NCBI GenBank assembly: GCA_966212235.1
Contig: CBIHPP010000002.1
Span: 248,001 to 312,000 of the forward strand
DNA from: Niastella sp966212235
GTDB lineage: Bacteria > Bacteroidota > Bacteroidia > Chitinophagales > Chitinophagaceae
Length of the DNA: 64,000 bases
Reading direction: 5' to 3'
Shown: positions 1 to 9,062 of the stretch, one piece after another
Position numbering within the stretch: the stretch's first letter is position 1
How the letters are laid out: each line of letters starts with the position of its first letter
The notes under the pieces: generated by a model
Seen by the model: the letters and a program-made list of their open reading frames with translations, nothing else
What the model was told of the DNA's origin: nothing
Database searches by the model: none
Translations under genes and position numbers: made by a program

Positions 1-537
1 TATAGAAGACGGCAGGTTGGCCCGCATCAGTTGCACCGCTTCAATAGTAGCGCCTTTTTCGGCATAACCCGTTGATGTTTTCAAAAAATCAACGCCGGTT
101 TTGGCATATATTTCACAACATTGTATTATTTCTTCATTGGTAAGTATGCCGCTTTCAATGATCACTTTTACCAGCTTGTTCTGCGCATGCGCTATTTCAA
201 CGATCGATTCCATTTCCAGCTCCAGATATTGCCAGGCATTGTTCCTCAGAGCTATCAGGTTAATCACCACATCCAGTTCATCGGCTCCATCCTGAATGGC
301 CTGTTGTGCTTCGGCCACTTTGGCACGGGCCACAGAATAACCAAAGGGAAATCCAATGACAGTAGCTGTTTTTACGGGACTATTGCCCAACACCGACCGG
401 GCATTCTTAACCAGCGGTGGTGGAACACATACCGCAAAAAAATTGTATTGGATGGCTTCTTCACATAGCTTTTTTAGTTCATTTATAGTGGTTGCGGGTT
501 TTAGCAAGGTGTGATCTATGTATTGTGCGATGTTCAT
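1..537 (-). CDS. deoC: deoxyribose-phosphate aldolase, 3' end cut by window
   Basis: Cleaves 2-deoxyribose-5-phosphate to acetaldehyde and glyceraldehyde-3-phosphate in the cytoplasm, the last step of deoxynucleoside catabolism. Translating the minus strand from the ATG at 537 gives 179 residues starting MNIAQYIDHTLLKP and running open to the window edge, so the C-terminus lies outside. The class I aldolase landmarks are visible: the DELDVVIN segment (Asp89) and the KTSTGY segment carrying the Schiff-base lysine (Lys153). The second catalytic lysine of the family would lie beyond the edge. It is divergent from the amidohydrolase gene at 636 with a 98-bp gap. The purine nucleoside phosphorylase at 42781 belongs to the same salvage pathway but is far away. 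Confidence 0.93.
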   Translation of the reverse strand, partial: MNIAQYIDHTLLKPATTINELKKLCEEAIQYNFFAVCVPPPLVKNARSVLGNSPVKTATVIGFPFGYSVARAKVAEAQQAIQDGADELDVVINLIALRNNAWQYLELEMESIVEIAHAQNKLVKVIIESGILTNEEIIQCCEIYAKTGVDFLKTSTGYAEKGATIEAVQLMRANLPSSI

Positions 538-635
538 GGAGTGTATTGACCGGTTAAGAAGTTTTTATCCCGACTAAATTACTTCATTTACCTAAATTCG
601 ACCTTTGTTCCCGAACTAATTAAAACCAAAAACAC

Positions 636-3600
636 ATGAGAAAGTACTGTTTCTTTCCTCCAGGAAAGCATTATTTCCTGTTGGCCCTGATGTTTATATT
701 TTATTCAGTTTCCCATGCACAGGTTACATTTCCCGTGAATGGCATAGCTGACCCCCAGGTAAAATGTTTTGCTTTCACCAATGCCACGATTGTAAAAGAT
801 GCACAAACCACGCTCACCAATGCCACCCTGGTCATTCGGGAAGGCAAAATAGTGTCGGTTGGTAATGGCGTTACTGTTCCGAAAGATGCCGTAGTGATCG
901 ATTGCAGCGGTAAATACTTGTATCCGTCGTTTATCGACATTTATAGCGATTATGGCGTTTCGGTTCCACAAAGAACAGGCGCTCCATTCGATTTTCGCGG
1001 CCCGTCGCAATTGACCTCCAATACAAAAGGTGTGTTTGGCTGGAACCAGGCTATAAAAACCGAAACCGATGCCGCCAAATTGTTCAACACCGATGATGCC
1101 AAAGCGAAACCGCTGCGTGATCTTGGTTTTGGTACGGTGTTAACACACCTGAAAGATGGCATTGCCCGTGGTACCGGTGCGCTGGTTACCCTGGCTACAG
1201 AAAAAGAGAACCTGGTGATGCTGAAAGAAAAAGCATCGGCGCATTATTCGTTCACCAAGGGAACTTCAACCCAAAGTTATCCGTTTTCGTTGATGGGCAC
1301 CGTTGCCCTGCTTCGCCAGACTTACCTCGATGCGCAGTGGTATAAGAGTAATCCGGCTGCAGAAGGCGTTAACCTGTCGCTCAAAGCCTGGAACGAAATA
1401 CAGCCGCTGCCGCAGATTTTTGATGCGGGCGATAAATGGAATGACCTGCGCGCCGATCGTATTGGTGATGAATTTGGCGTTCAATATATCATTAAAGGTG
1501 GTGGTAACGAATACCAACGTATAAAAGACGTTGCCGCTACAAAAGCCACTTACATTTTATCGTTGAATTTTCCGCAGGCAATGGATGTGGAAGATCCCAA
1601 TGAAGCGCGTTTTGTTTCCCTGGGTGATATGAAACATTGGGAGCTGGCGCCCACTAACCCGGCTGCCTTCGAAAAAACGGGTATCCCTTTTTGTTTGACG
1701 GCTACTGAATTAAAAGATTCCAAACAATTTATAACCAATTTGCGCAAAGCCATTGAAAATGGATTGAGTGAAACAAAAGCCCTGGAAGCGCTCACCAAAA
1801 CACCGGCTACCACGTTAGGCGTTTATGATAAGGTTGGAAGTTTGGATGCAGGTAAAGTAGCCAGCTTCATCATTACAAACGGCGAAGTGTTCAAAGAGAA
1901 AACAATCATATTACAGAACTGGATCCAGGGCGATAAATACAATGTAAAAGAAGAGAACTGGACGCCCATCGCCGGTCAGTATACCATTCAGGTGAAATCG
2001 GCAGGTGGTAATAACAGCTATACACTGGATGTAAAAAGCACCACGGATGCCAGCCTCCTCGCAAAAGATACCATCAAGGCTAAATTCAGTTACGATGGCA
2101 AACTGGTGAACATCAGCTTTGCTACCGAGAAAAAACCGCGCGCCGCTTCCATTCGCCTGGGCGGTACGGTAAATGGTGATGTGTGGAATGGCAATGGCGT
2201 AGATGCAGAAGGTAATAACGTATTGTGGACTGCTAATTTTGCAAAAGCAGGTACACCAGCGCCCGATACCAGTAAGAAAAAACCACAGGGACAATTGGGT
2301 AAAGTAGTTTATCCCTTCGACGGCTATGGCTGGGATTCGCTGCCGCAACCCGAAACTATTTTAATTAAAAATGGTACGGTATGGACCAATGAAAAAGAAG
2401 GCAAGCTGGAAAATACCGATGTACTATTAAAGAATGGTAAAATTGTACAGATCGGCAAGAACTTATCAGATGCTACTGCGAAGGTCATTGACGCAACCGG
2501 TAAGTTTGTTACACCCGGTATTATTGATGAACATTCTCACATTGCAGCCATGTCCATCAACGAAGGGGCTCAGTCCGTGACTTCAGAAGTGCGCATCGGC
2601 GATAACCTGAACCCCGAAGATATAAATATCTATCGCCAGTTGAGCGGTGGTGTTACTACCTCGCACATCCTACATGGTTCGGCCAATACCATAGGCGGAC
2701 AAACACAATTGATCAAGCTGCGCTGGGGTGCGAATGATGAGGAACTGAAATATAAAGGCGCTGATCCGTTTATAAAATTTGCGCTGGGTGAAAATGTGAA
2801 ACGTACCACCTCACAAAATAACAATCGCTTCCCCGATACGCGTATGGGGGTTGAAGAAATTATGATGGATGCATTTACCCGCGCTTGTGAATATGAAAAG
2901 GGATGTAAAGAAGGAGAAGCAGCTACAACTACCACTAAAAAGAAAGGCGCCGCAACGGTTGCTACTACACCTGTACGTCGTGACCTGGAGCTGGACGCAT
3001 TGGTAGAGATCATGAATAAAAAGCGATTCATTACCTGCCATTCCTATGTGCAAAGTGAAATTACTTCTACCATGCGGGTAGCAGAGAAGTTTAATTTCAG
3101 GGTAAATACATTCACGCATATTTTGGAAGGCTATAAAGTAGCCGACAAAATGAAAACACACGGCGCCAATGCCTCTACCTTCAGCGATTGGTGGGCTTAT
3201 AAAACGGAAGTACAGGATGCCATTCCCTATAACGCTACGCTTATGCAACAGGTAGGGTTGAATGTGTGTATCAATTCAGATGATGCAGAAATGGCGCGCC
3301 GTTTAAACCAGGAAGCTGCAAAAAGCGTGAAATACGGCGGTATGTCGGAAGAAGAAGCTTTTAAAATGGTAACGTTGAACCCGGCTAAAGCGCTGCATGT
3401 AGATGATAAAGTGGGCAGTTTAAAAGTGGGTAAGGATGCAGACTTGGTCGTATGGAGTGATCATCCGTTGAGCATTTATGCCAGGGCGGAAAAAACGATC
3501 GTTGATGGTATTGTTTATTTCGATCGTACCCGCGACCTGGAGCTGCGCAAAAAGATTGCAGCAGAAAGAAATCGCCTGGTGCAAAAGATGCTGGGGGAGA

Positions 3601-3728
3601 AGAAAAGCGGCGGCCCGGTACAACCGGCAACACCCAGCTTTCAGGTAGTGCTGAGCTGTGGCGATCATGACCACCACGATGGCTTGATCACCGTTGATGT
3701 AGATGAAAACGATGCCAACACGTACTAA
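636..3728 (+). CDS. secreted double-domain amidohydrolase
   Basis: A 1030-residue protein with a signal peptide (about residues 1-29, ending SHAQ) and two amidohydrolase-superfamily modules. The N-terminal module (about 45-430) keeps the beta-sandwich and the 'GSLDAGKVASFII' closing motif, but the usual DxHxH metal motif is replaced by FIDIYSDYG, so it is probably non-catalytic. The C-terminal module (about 570-1000) has PGIIDEHSHIA with Asp631, His633 and His635, later histidines in ITCHSY and TFTHILEGY, and the NSDDAE aspartate segment, so it looks catalytically competent. The tail is His/Asp-rich (GDHDHHD). The substrate cannot be told; imidazolonepropionase- or dipeptidase-like chemistry is usual. 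A second amidohydrolase starts 12 bp downstream and is probably co-transcribed. GACCTTTG at 600-607 is a one-mismatch -7 box. Confidence 0.88.
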   Translation: MRKYCFFPPGKHYFLLALMFIFYSVSHAQVTFPVNGIADPQVKCFAFTNATIVKDAQTTLTNATLVIREGKIVSVGNGVTVPKDAVVIDCSGKYLYPSFIDIYSDYGVSVPQRTGAPFDFRGPSQLTSNTKGVFGWNQAIKTETDAAKLFNTDDAKAKPLRDLGFGTVLTHLKDGIARGTGALVTLATEKENLVMLKEKASAHYSFTKGTSTQSYPFSLMGTVALLRQTYLDAQWYKSNPAAEGVNLSLKAWNEIQPLPQIFDAGDKWNDLRADRIGDEFGVQYIIKGGGNEYQRIKDVAATKATYILSLNFPQAMDVEDPNEARFVSLGDMKHWELAPTNPAAFEKTGIPFCLTATELKDSKQFITNLRKAIENGLSETKALEALTKTPATTLGVYDKVGSLDAGKVASFIITNGEVFKEKTIILQNWIQGDKYNVKEENWTPIAGQYTIQVKSAGGNNSYTLDVKSTTDASLLAKDTIKAKFSYDGKLVNISFATEKKPRAASIRLGGTVNGDVWNGNGVDAEGNNVLWTANFAKAGTPAPDTSKKKPQGQLGKVVYPFDGYGWDSLPQPETILIKNGTVWTNEKEGKLENTDVLLKNGKIVQIGKNLSDATAKVIDATGKFVTPGIIDEHSHIAAMSINEGAQSVTSEVRIGDNLNPEDINIYRQLSGGVTTSHILHGSANTIGGQTQLIKLRWGANDEELKYKGADPFIKFALGENVKRTTSQNNNRFPDTRMGVEEIMMDAFTRACEYEKGCKEGEAATTTTKKKGAATVATTPVRRDLELDALVEIMNKKRFITCHSYVQSEITSTMRVAEKFNFRVNTFTHILEGYKVADKMKTHGANASTFSDWWAYKTEVQDAIPYNATLMQQVGLNVCINSDDAEMARRLNQEAAKSVKYGGMSEEEAFKMVTLNPAKALHVDDKVGSLKVGKDADLVVWSDHPLSIYARAEKTIVDGIVYFDRTRDLELRKKIAAERNRLVQKMLGEKKSGGPVQPATPSFQVVLSCGDHDHHDGLITVDVDENDANTY

Positions 3729-3740
3729 AAAAATCAAACA

Positions 3741-5051
3741 ATGAAGAAATTAATCATACTAATACATTGCCTGGCATTTTTTACGGCTATGCAAGCACAG
3801 GAAGATGTATATCCGGCCAAAGCCAATGCCGGCAAAATATTTCTCACCAATGGTACTATACATGTGGGAAACGGACAGGTCATTGAAAACGGCACCATTG
3901 AAATAAGCAATGGTAAGATCGTGCAGGTAGGACCCAATATCACTGTGACCGCTGGCGATGCCAAAGTCATTGATGTAAAAGGGAAGCAGGTATATCCCGG
4001 GATGATCTTACCAGTAACCGACCTCGGATTAAAAGAGATCGCCAATGGCGTAAGAGGTTCCAATGACTACCAGGAGCTGGGCGAGTACAATAACAGCATC
4101 CGGTCGATTGTTGCCTATAACACCGATTCAAAGATCATCAACACGCTGAAAGCAAATGGCATTCTATTAGCCGGTATTACACCGCAGGGAGGAACCATCA
4201 GCGGTTCATCATCAGTGGTGCAACTCGACGCCTGGAATTATGAGGATGCTGCCTATAAAATGGATAATGGCATTCACCTGAACATGCCCACCTTTATCAG
4301 CCGCCCAAGCCGGTTTGCGATATTTGCAGGCATTCCCCAGCCGCAAACAGATCCTACCAAAGAGGCATTGAATAAGATCGATGACATTAAAACGCTGTTC
4401 CGCCAGGCAAAAGCGTACCTGCAGGAAGCGACTCACAAGGAAACGAACCTGAGGTATGAAGCATTGAAGGGGTTGTTCAACAAAACCCAGAAGCTTTTTG
4501 TGCATGCCAACCAGGTTAAGCAAATGCTGATCGCTATTGATTTTGTAAAGGAGTTTGGTTTCGATGTTGTGATCGTAGGCGCCAGTGAAAGTTTTCAAAT
4601 TGCCGACCTGCTGAAGCAGTACAATATTGCAGTGATCCTTTCAGATGAACACGCTTTGCCTTCTGCTGAAGATGATGACGTGGACCAGCCTTTTAAAACG
4701 CCTGCCCAATTACAGAAAGCCGGTGTGTTGTTTGCGCTGAACGATGAACATGCGGAAAGCCGTTACCGCAACCTTCCTTTTAATGCAGGCACGTCGGTTG
4801 CGTATGGTTTATCTAAAGAACAGGCCTTGCAGGCAATTACGCTGAATGCAGCTAAAATCCTGGGCGTTGATGATAAAACAGGATCGCTGGAAGCGGGTAA
4901 GGATGCGAACATCGTAGTGAGCGAAGGCGATATCCTCGACATGCGCACCAGTATCATTATACATGCTTTTATTCAGGGGCGTGCTGTGAGCCTTGAAAAC
5001 AAACAGAAGCAACTGTACGATAGATATAAGTATAAATATGAGTTGAAGTAA
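3741..5051 (+). CDS. secreted amidohydrolase-like protein, metal site degenerate
   Basis: A 436-residue protein with a signal peptide (MKKLIILIHCLAFFTAMQAQ) and one amidohydrolase fold. N-terminal strands (FLTNGTIHVGNGQVIENGTI) and the C-terminal 'GSLEAGKDANIVV' motif fit the superfamily. Where the metal motif DxHxH should follow 'QVYPGMI' the sequence reads LPVTDLG, so the canonical first histidine pair is missing. It resembles the degenerate N-terminal half of the preceding 1030-residue protein, 12 bp upstream, more than the active half. A structural partner or a changed active site is possible. A strong terminator follows at 5078, closing the two-gene unit. Confidence 0.85.
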   Translation: MKKLIILIHCLAFFTAMQAQEDVYPAKANAGKIFLTNGTIHVGNGQVIENGTIEISNGKIVQVGPNITVTAGDAKVIDVKGKQVYPGMILPVTDLGLKEIANGVRGSNDYQELGEYNNSIRSIVAYNTDSKIINTLKANGILLAGITPQGGTISGSSSVVQLDAWNYEDAAYKMDNGIHLNMPTFISRPSRFAIFAGIPQPQTDPTKEALNKIDDIKTLFRQAKAYLQEATHKETNLRYEALKGLFNKTQKLFVHANQVKQMLIAIDFVKEFGFDVVIVGASESFQIADLLKQYNIAVILSDEHALPSAEDDDVDQPFKTPAQLQKAGVLFALNDEHAESRYRNLPFNAGTSVAYGLSKEQALQAITLNAAKILGVDDKTGSLEAGKDANIVVSEGDILDMRTSIIIHAFIQGRAVSLENKQKQLYDRYKYKYELK

Positions 5052-5077
5052 TTCTCCTGAATAAGGATTGTGTATAA

Positions 5078-5120
5078 ATGCCATCCATCCCGCCTCAGCC
5101 GGGACGGATGGCATCTTTTT
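5078..5120 (+). terminator. rho-independent terminator after amidohydrolase pair
   Basis: Arms ATGCCATCC (5078-5086) and GGATGGCAT (5106-5114) enclose a further G+C-rich stem containing CAGCCGGGACG, followed by a T run. It shares this core with the hairpins at 27191 and 32304. Confidence 0.88.
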
Positions 5121-5257
5121 TAAAAATTATTTGATATTGATCAAAAAAACGAGCTAAAACCATTAATACCAGCTGGTAAGTTATTAATACAGGAATAATA
5201 TGAAGTACATTCAGGCACGCACGCTGTCCTTTCTTTTTAACCCAAAACACTGCACAT

Positions 5258-5845
5258 ATGAAAAAAATACCGGTATTGGTAACTATTGCTGTATTGTCAA
5301 CTGTATTCCTGGTTTTTTGCAATCAACCTACAAAAGTGGAAGAAGGTGCTTCTGCTAACACGAATTCCATTTCGCCCGACAGCCTTGTAAAACGAGGCGG
5401 TTACCTGGTAAGTATCATGGGTTGCAACGATTGTCATACACCCAAAAAAATGGGACCGAATGGGCCGGAATTTGATACCGACAGAGCGTTGTCGGGCCAT
5501 CCTGCAGATATGCCGGTTGCCAGGTATGATACGGGAACGGCTAAAAACTGGATCTTATTTAACCAGATGCTCACCAATTATGTGGGTCCCTGGGGTATTT
5601 CTTACTCTGCCAATCTTACGCCAGACTCAACTGGTATTGGTAGCTGGACCGAAGCCCAATTCTTTAAAGCCATAAGGGAAGGAAAATACAAGGGGTTGGA
5701 TAATACCCGTCCGCTGTTGCCACCCATGCCCTGGCAGGAATTTAGAAACGCAAATGATGAAGATTTGAAGGCTATTTTTGCTTATCTGAAATCCATTAAA
5801 CCCATCAGGAATGTAGTACCTACTGCAACGATCAATATGCGGTAA
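5258..5845 (+). CDS. lipoprotein cytochrome c (single CxxCH)
   Basis: A 195-residue electron-transfer protein. The signal sequence ends in a lipobox-like FLVFC with Cys21 as the lipidation site, so it should be anchored in the periplasm. The haem c motif is C56-N-D-C59-H60 in GGYLVSIMGCNDCH, and a later methionine (in PPMPWQEF) could be the distal ligand. The family resembles the 'c-553-type' cytochromes found beside Bacteroidota dehydrogenases, but only one CxxCH is present. It sits alone between terminators at 5078 and 5882, so its redox partner is not identified here. Confidence 0.85.
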   Translation: MKKIPVLVTIAVLSTVFLVFCNQPTKVEEGASANTNSISPDSLVKRGGYLVSIMGCNDCHTPKKMGPNGPEFDTDRALSGHPADMPVARYDTGTAKNWILFNQMLTNYVGPWGISYSANLTPDSTGIGSWTEAQFFKAIREGKYKGLDNTRPLLPPMPWQEFRNANDEDLKAIFAYLKSIKPIRNVVPTATINMR

Positions 5846-5881
5846 GACATAGACGAGGCATAAAGGCACCGAGGCAACAAG

Positions 5882-5926
5882 GCATAAAGTAAATTCGGCA
5901 AGCGGCTGTTTTACTTTATGCTTTTT
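5882..5926 (+). terminator. terminator after cytochrome gene
   Basis: Perfect 12-bp arms GCATAAAGTAAA (5882-5893) and TTTACTTTATGC (5910-5921) are followed by TTTTT. Confidence 0.75.
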
Positions 5927-6041
5927 GCTTTCAGCATGGGCTGTATTGGCTTGCTCCGACAAGTCGGGGGAGCGTACAGCTTGTAGTTGTATTTCCCGAT
6001 AATCCTGTAACTTCATAAAGTTTAAAGAAACACTATCCTTT

Positions 6042-6866
6042 ATGCATACAGGATTATTTATTCGCAACTGCTTTATTGGTTTTATAATAATTACGATAGC
6101 TGCCTGCCATAGCGCCCATACGGTTCAGTCGGGTAAAGAAGGCTGGGTATCGCTTTTTAATGGCCGCGATATCAACGATTGGATGGTAAAGATCAATCAC
6201 CATGAAGTGGGCGATAATTTCGGGAAAACATTCAGGGTGGAAGATGGAATGATCAAAGTGCGGTATGATCAGTATGGCGCTTATAATGATCAATTCGGTC
6301 ACCTGTATTATAAAACACCTTTTTCCTATTATCATCTGGTAGTGGAATACCGGTTTACCGGTGAATGGAAAAAGGATGCGCCATCTTATACCTTGCTCAA
6401 TAGTGGCATTATGTTCCATTCGCAAGACCCGCGCACCATGCCTAAAGAGCAGGATTGGCCCATTTCTGTTGAATTTCAATTGCTGGCAGGTTTGGGAGAT
6501 GGCAAACCACGCACTACCGGAAATATGTGTTCGCCGGGAACCCATATTGTATATAACGGGCAGCTGGATAAACGGCATTGTATAAATTCCACTTCCAAAA
6601 CATATGATGGCGATCAGTGGGTGCGCGCCGAACTGATTGTACTTGGCGATTCGCTGATCACCCATATCATCAATGGCGATACGGTGATGCAATATTCCAA
6701 ACCACAGATCGGCGGCGAGGTGGTTAACAACTACGATCCAAAGATGAAGCAGGATGGTAAAATATTATCATCAGGATTTATTGCCCTGCAAAGCGAGGGG
6801 CAGCCTGTTGATTTCAGAAAGGTTGAGATAAAGGATCTGACATCGGAAATAAGAGGTAAGAAATAA
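6042..6866 (+). CDS. DUF1080 lipoprotein (3-keto-disaccharide hydrolase domain)
   Basis: A 274-residue exported protein. The N-terminus MHTGLFIRNCFIGF... ends in IAAC, a lipobox giving a lipid-anchored cysteine. The rest is one DUF1080 jelly-roll domain, recognised by WVSLFNGRDINDWMVK, the FRVEDGMIKV strand, SGIMFHSQDP, SVEFQLLAGLGDG and the C-terminal GFIALQSEGQPVDFRKVEIKDL. Members are related to concanavalin-type lectins, and some are 3-keto-glucoside hydrolases. No oxidoreductase partner is adjacent, so the substrate is unknown. It converges with the methyltransferase gene at 6997, with only weak inverted repeats between them. Confidence 0.87.
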   Translation: MHTGLFIRNCFIGFIIITIAACHSAHTVQSGKEGWVSLFNGRDINDWMVKINHHEVGDNFGKTFRVEDGMIKVRYDQYGAYNDQFGHLYYKTPFSYYHLVVEYRFTGEWKKDAPSYTLLNSGIMFHSQDPRTMPKEQDWPISVEFQLLAGLGDGKPRTTGNMCSPGTHIVYNGQLDKRHCINSTSKTYDGDQWVRAELIVLGDSLITHIINGDTVMQYSKPQIGGEVVNNYDPKMKQDGKILSSGFIALQSEGQPVDFRKVEIKDLTSEIRGKK

Positions 6867-6996
6867 GAAGTAGGAAATACAAAGCACAAGGCGAAAAATA
6901 ATGATTATGATTTTATAATCGGGAATTTCTTACCTCATACATCTTACATCCTACTTCGGTTCTTGAAAATGTACTACTTTTTTTTATGAAACCAAG

Positions 6997-7500
6997 CTAG
7001 CTATTCATCAGCCTGAATGGCCTCAACCTGGGTAACCACCGTGGCACATGTTTCTTGTACCTGAGGTAATCGCTGCCAAAGCGCTGCATCATACTGCGTT
7101 CTTCAACAAAGATGAAATACAACGTATTGATAATAAAAAAAGCGACTGCCCAGGCGAGGATGTTGGTTGAATAGAGCATGAGCCCTTCACCCACAATCAT
7201 AAAAAATACGCCGGTGATCATGGGGTTTCGACAATACCGGTACGGCCCTTCCACGATCAGTTTTTTAGTAGGTTCCCACGGCGCCAACGTTCCCTGCCCC
7301 AACATTTTGAACAGGAAAACGGTATACACAAATAACGCAGAACCGGCTACGGCTATTAACCACCCAACCAGCTTGAGGGTTACTGTATGTGGTATAAACA
7401 AATCTTTACTATCGTATAACAAATACGGAACGATGAACGTAACCGTAAATGGCATAAGAATGATATCACGTAAATGTTTTAAGTTCGACGGCGACTCCAT
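6997..7500 (-). CDS. isoprenylcysteine carboxyl methyltransferase-like membrane protein
   Basis: A 167-residue integral membrane protein with about four to five hydrophobic segments and the ICMT/phospholipid methyltransferase signature: GPYRYCRNPMITG (about 100-112) followed by VEERSMMQRFGSDYLRYKKHVPRWLP near the C-terminus. This family transfers a methyl group from S-adenosylmethionine to lipid-like carboxyls or amines at the membrane. It lies 12 bp downstream of a soluble SAM methyltransferase gene on the same strand, so the two are probably one transcript. The true acceptor cannot be inferred. Confidence 0.85.
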   Translation of the reverse strand: MESPSNLKHLRDIILMPFTVTFIVPYLLYDSKDLFIPHTVTLKLVGWLIAVAGSALFVYTVFLFKMLGQGTLAPWEPTKKLIVEGPYRYCRNPMITGVFFMIVGEGLMLYSTNILAWAVAFFIINTLYFIFVEERSMMQRFGSDYLRYKKHVPRWLPRLRPFRLMNS

Positions 7501-7512
7501 ATTTCAGTTAAT

Positions 7513-8385
7513 TTAAGCTTTTGATGCAAACGCTACTCTGTAAAATTCATACCCCTTTTCAGGGCGATCAGGCAAATACTTTTCGCGGTAATTTGATGCT
7601 CCGGAGTCTTCAAGTAGTACGAAATTATATTGTTGCAGGTAAACGGATAATTGATCAGGGTTAAATCCAAACGTCCAGTGTTCTTCTATGGCATCCAGGT
7701 CCTTTAAAAGTTGTGTTGCACCAAAAAAGTTTTGGGGCGCTTTTAATACCTCCTGATGCACGTAGGTAAATATGATAAAGGAACCGGTAGCAAATCGTTG
7801 GGCAAATGCAAAGGTATTGTTTATTGCCTGTTCATCCAGGTAATTGGTGACACCTTCCCAAATGATGGTCGTGGGAATGGAGAAATCAAGCTTTTCCCGC
7901 ACCGCAAGTTCATGCAAACTCTCTTTATTAAAATCTATTTGCCAGTAATGGATATTGTTTGGCAGGCGGCCCAGCGTTTTTTTTAAGGTAGCTGTTTTTT
8001 TCCATGATGTATTAGGATGGTCTATTTCAATAACAGGAATAGTTTGTAAACTTTCAAGACGCAAGGCGCGGGTATCGAAACCAGCTCCCAATATAATAAC
8101 CTGTTGTATGTTGTGCTGAATGGTCTGTTGTAACAGATCGTCAATATATCTTGTGCGGGCAATGCCTGATGACAGGGCGCCCGGAATTTTTTTGTGAATG
8201 GTATTTTGAACATACCGGCGAACAAATGAAAGGGGAGAAAGACGGGTGGCTAATTTTAATTTACCATCCAGAAATGAAACTGCAAAAGGATCTAAGAAGA
8301 GCCTTTTGTTCGCAGGTTGAGTTGACTCAAGTGCCCGGAATAAAGCCATGTATTGCGCTGTTTGGCTTGCCTTATCTACTTTCAT
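7513..8385 (-). CDS. class I SAM-dependent methyltransferase (leucine carboxyl methyltransferase family)
   Basis: About 290 residues from the ATG at 8385 (MKVDKASQTAQYMALFRALE); an upstream in-frame TTG at 8403 is less likely. The family is the putative methyltransferase group related to protein leucine carboxyl methyltransferases. Supporting motifs are the N-terminal RALES..RLFLDPFA, RTRYIDDLL, the SAM-binding VIILGAGFDTRALRL, then VIEIDHP and TIIWEGVTNYL. Members methylate small molecules or polyketide carboxyls. The neighbour 12 bp downstream is an ICMT-like membrane methyltransferase, an unusual pairing of two unrelated methyltransferase folds. Confidence 0.88.
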   Translation of the reverse strand: MKVDKASQTAQYMALFRALESTQPANKRLFLDPFAVSFLDGKLKLATRLSPLSFVRRYVQNTIHKKIPGALSSGIARTRYIDDLLQQTIQHNIQQVIILGAGFDTRALRLESLQTIPVIEIDHPNTSWKKTATLKKTLGRLPNNIHYWQIDFNKESLHELAVREKLDFSIPTTIIWEGVTNYLDEQAINNTFAFAQRFATGSFIIFTYVHQEVLKAPQNFFGATQLLKDLDAIEEHWTFGFNPDQLSVYLQQYNFVLLEDSGASNYREKYLPDRPEKGYEFYRVAFASKA

Positions 8386-8545
8386 ACACCACTTGCATTT
8401 CAAAATCTAAAATACAGCCTTTTGATAGAAGTTGATGGGCTTTAAAAGGAAATTTACCAGTAAGTGGTACGGCATAAAAAAGAAATAGGTGCAAAAACTA
8501 ATGCGTGTTTTTGCGGCTTGCCTGTAACTATTTGATAAGCAATTA

Positions 8546-8959
8546 CTACAACTTCCCCTTTGATTCTTTATAATCAAGCCGCAGTTCAACCAGAGTGCCA
8601 AAATTTAATACACAGTAAAGGATAAATAACAGTAGAGAAAAACCATTTAAAGAGGGAAGGGGTATAGCAAGTCCGGAAATAATGATCCCCATAGAGCTCG
8701 TTGCAAAAATGGTAATATTCGCCAGGTTAAACGTAGCTAACAGTAAATAAATACCCAATAGGAGCAGGGGCTTTTTGCAGCTTTTATCTTTAAACAGGAA
8801 ATATATAACAGGAAGAAATAAGATCAGCCCAATGTAATTGGCGATTTGCGCATAGACACCGGTAAAAATAAAAGTAGCCCATGTGTAGGCTAAGATACAA
8901 GCTGTAATTAACAGCGGAATATAGAACAGGATCTTGCGTTTGGTTGTCATTAGGGTCAT
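8546..8959 (-). CDS. hypothetical four-helix membrane protein
   Basis: A 137-residue protein I do not recognise. Four hydrophobic segments are visible (about residues 10-30, 37-55, 63-85 and 98-122), with a positively charged start and a short charged tail (LDYKESKGKL). Starts at 8959 or 8950 (MTTKRK) are both ATG. It lies upstream of the two methyltransferase genes on the same strand, 160 bp from the ATG at 8385, and downstream of the secA terminator, so it could lead that transcript. No function is proposed. Confidence 0.6.
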   Translation of the reverse strand: MTLMTTKRKILFYIPLLITACILAYTWATFIFTGVYAQIANYIGLILFLPVIYFLFKDKSCKKPLLLLGIYLLLATFNLANITIFATSSMGIIISGLAIPLPSLNGFSLLLFILYCVLNFGTLVELRLDYKESKGKL

Positions 8960-9000
8960 GGGAAAGGGTTTTATACTACTAAAATAATATTATTCCAATA

Positions 9001-9030
9001 AAAAAAGCACCCCGACACAGTCGGGATGCT
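9001..9030 (-). terminator. terminator of secA
   Basis: Read on the minus strand, a stem AGCATCCCGAC/GTCGGGGTGCT (one mismatch, 3-nt loop, 9006-9030) is followed by a T run at 9006-9001. It lies 33 bp beyond the secA stop. Confidence 0.85.
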
Positions 9031-9062
9031 TTATATAAGTTAGTGTATTTAACATGCTGCAA

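Noticed and set aside
8407..8601. Minus-strand 64-codon frame
   Set aside because: Overlaps the end of the membrane protein at 8546 and has no recognisable feature.
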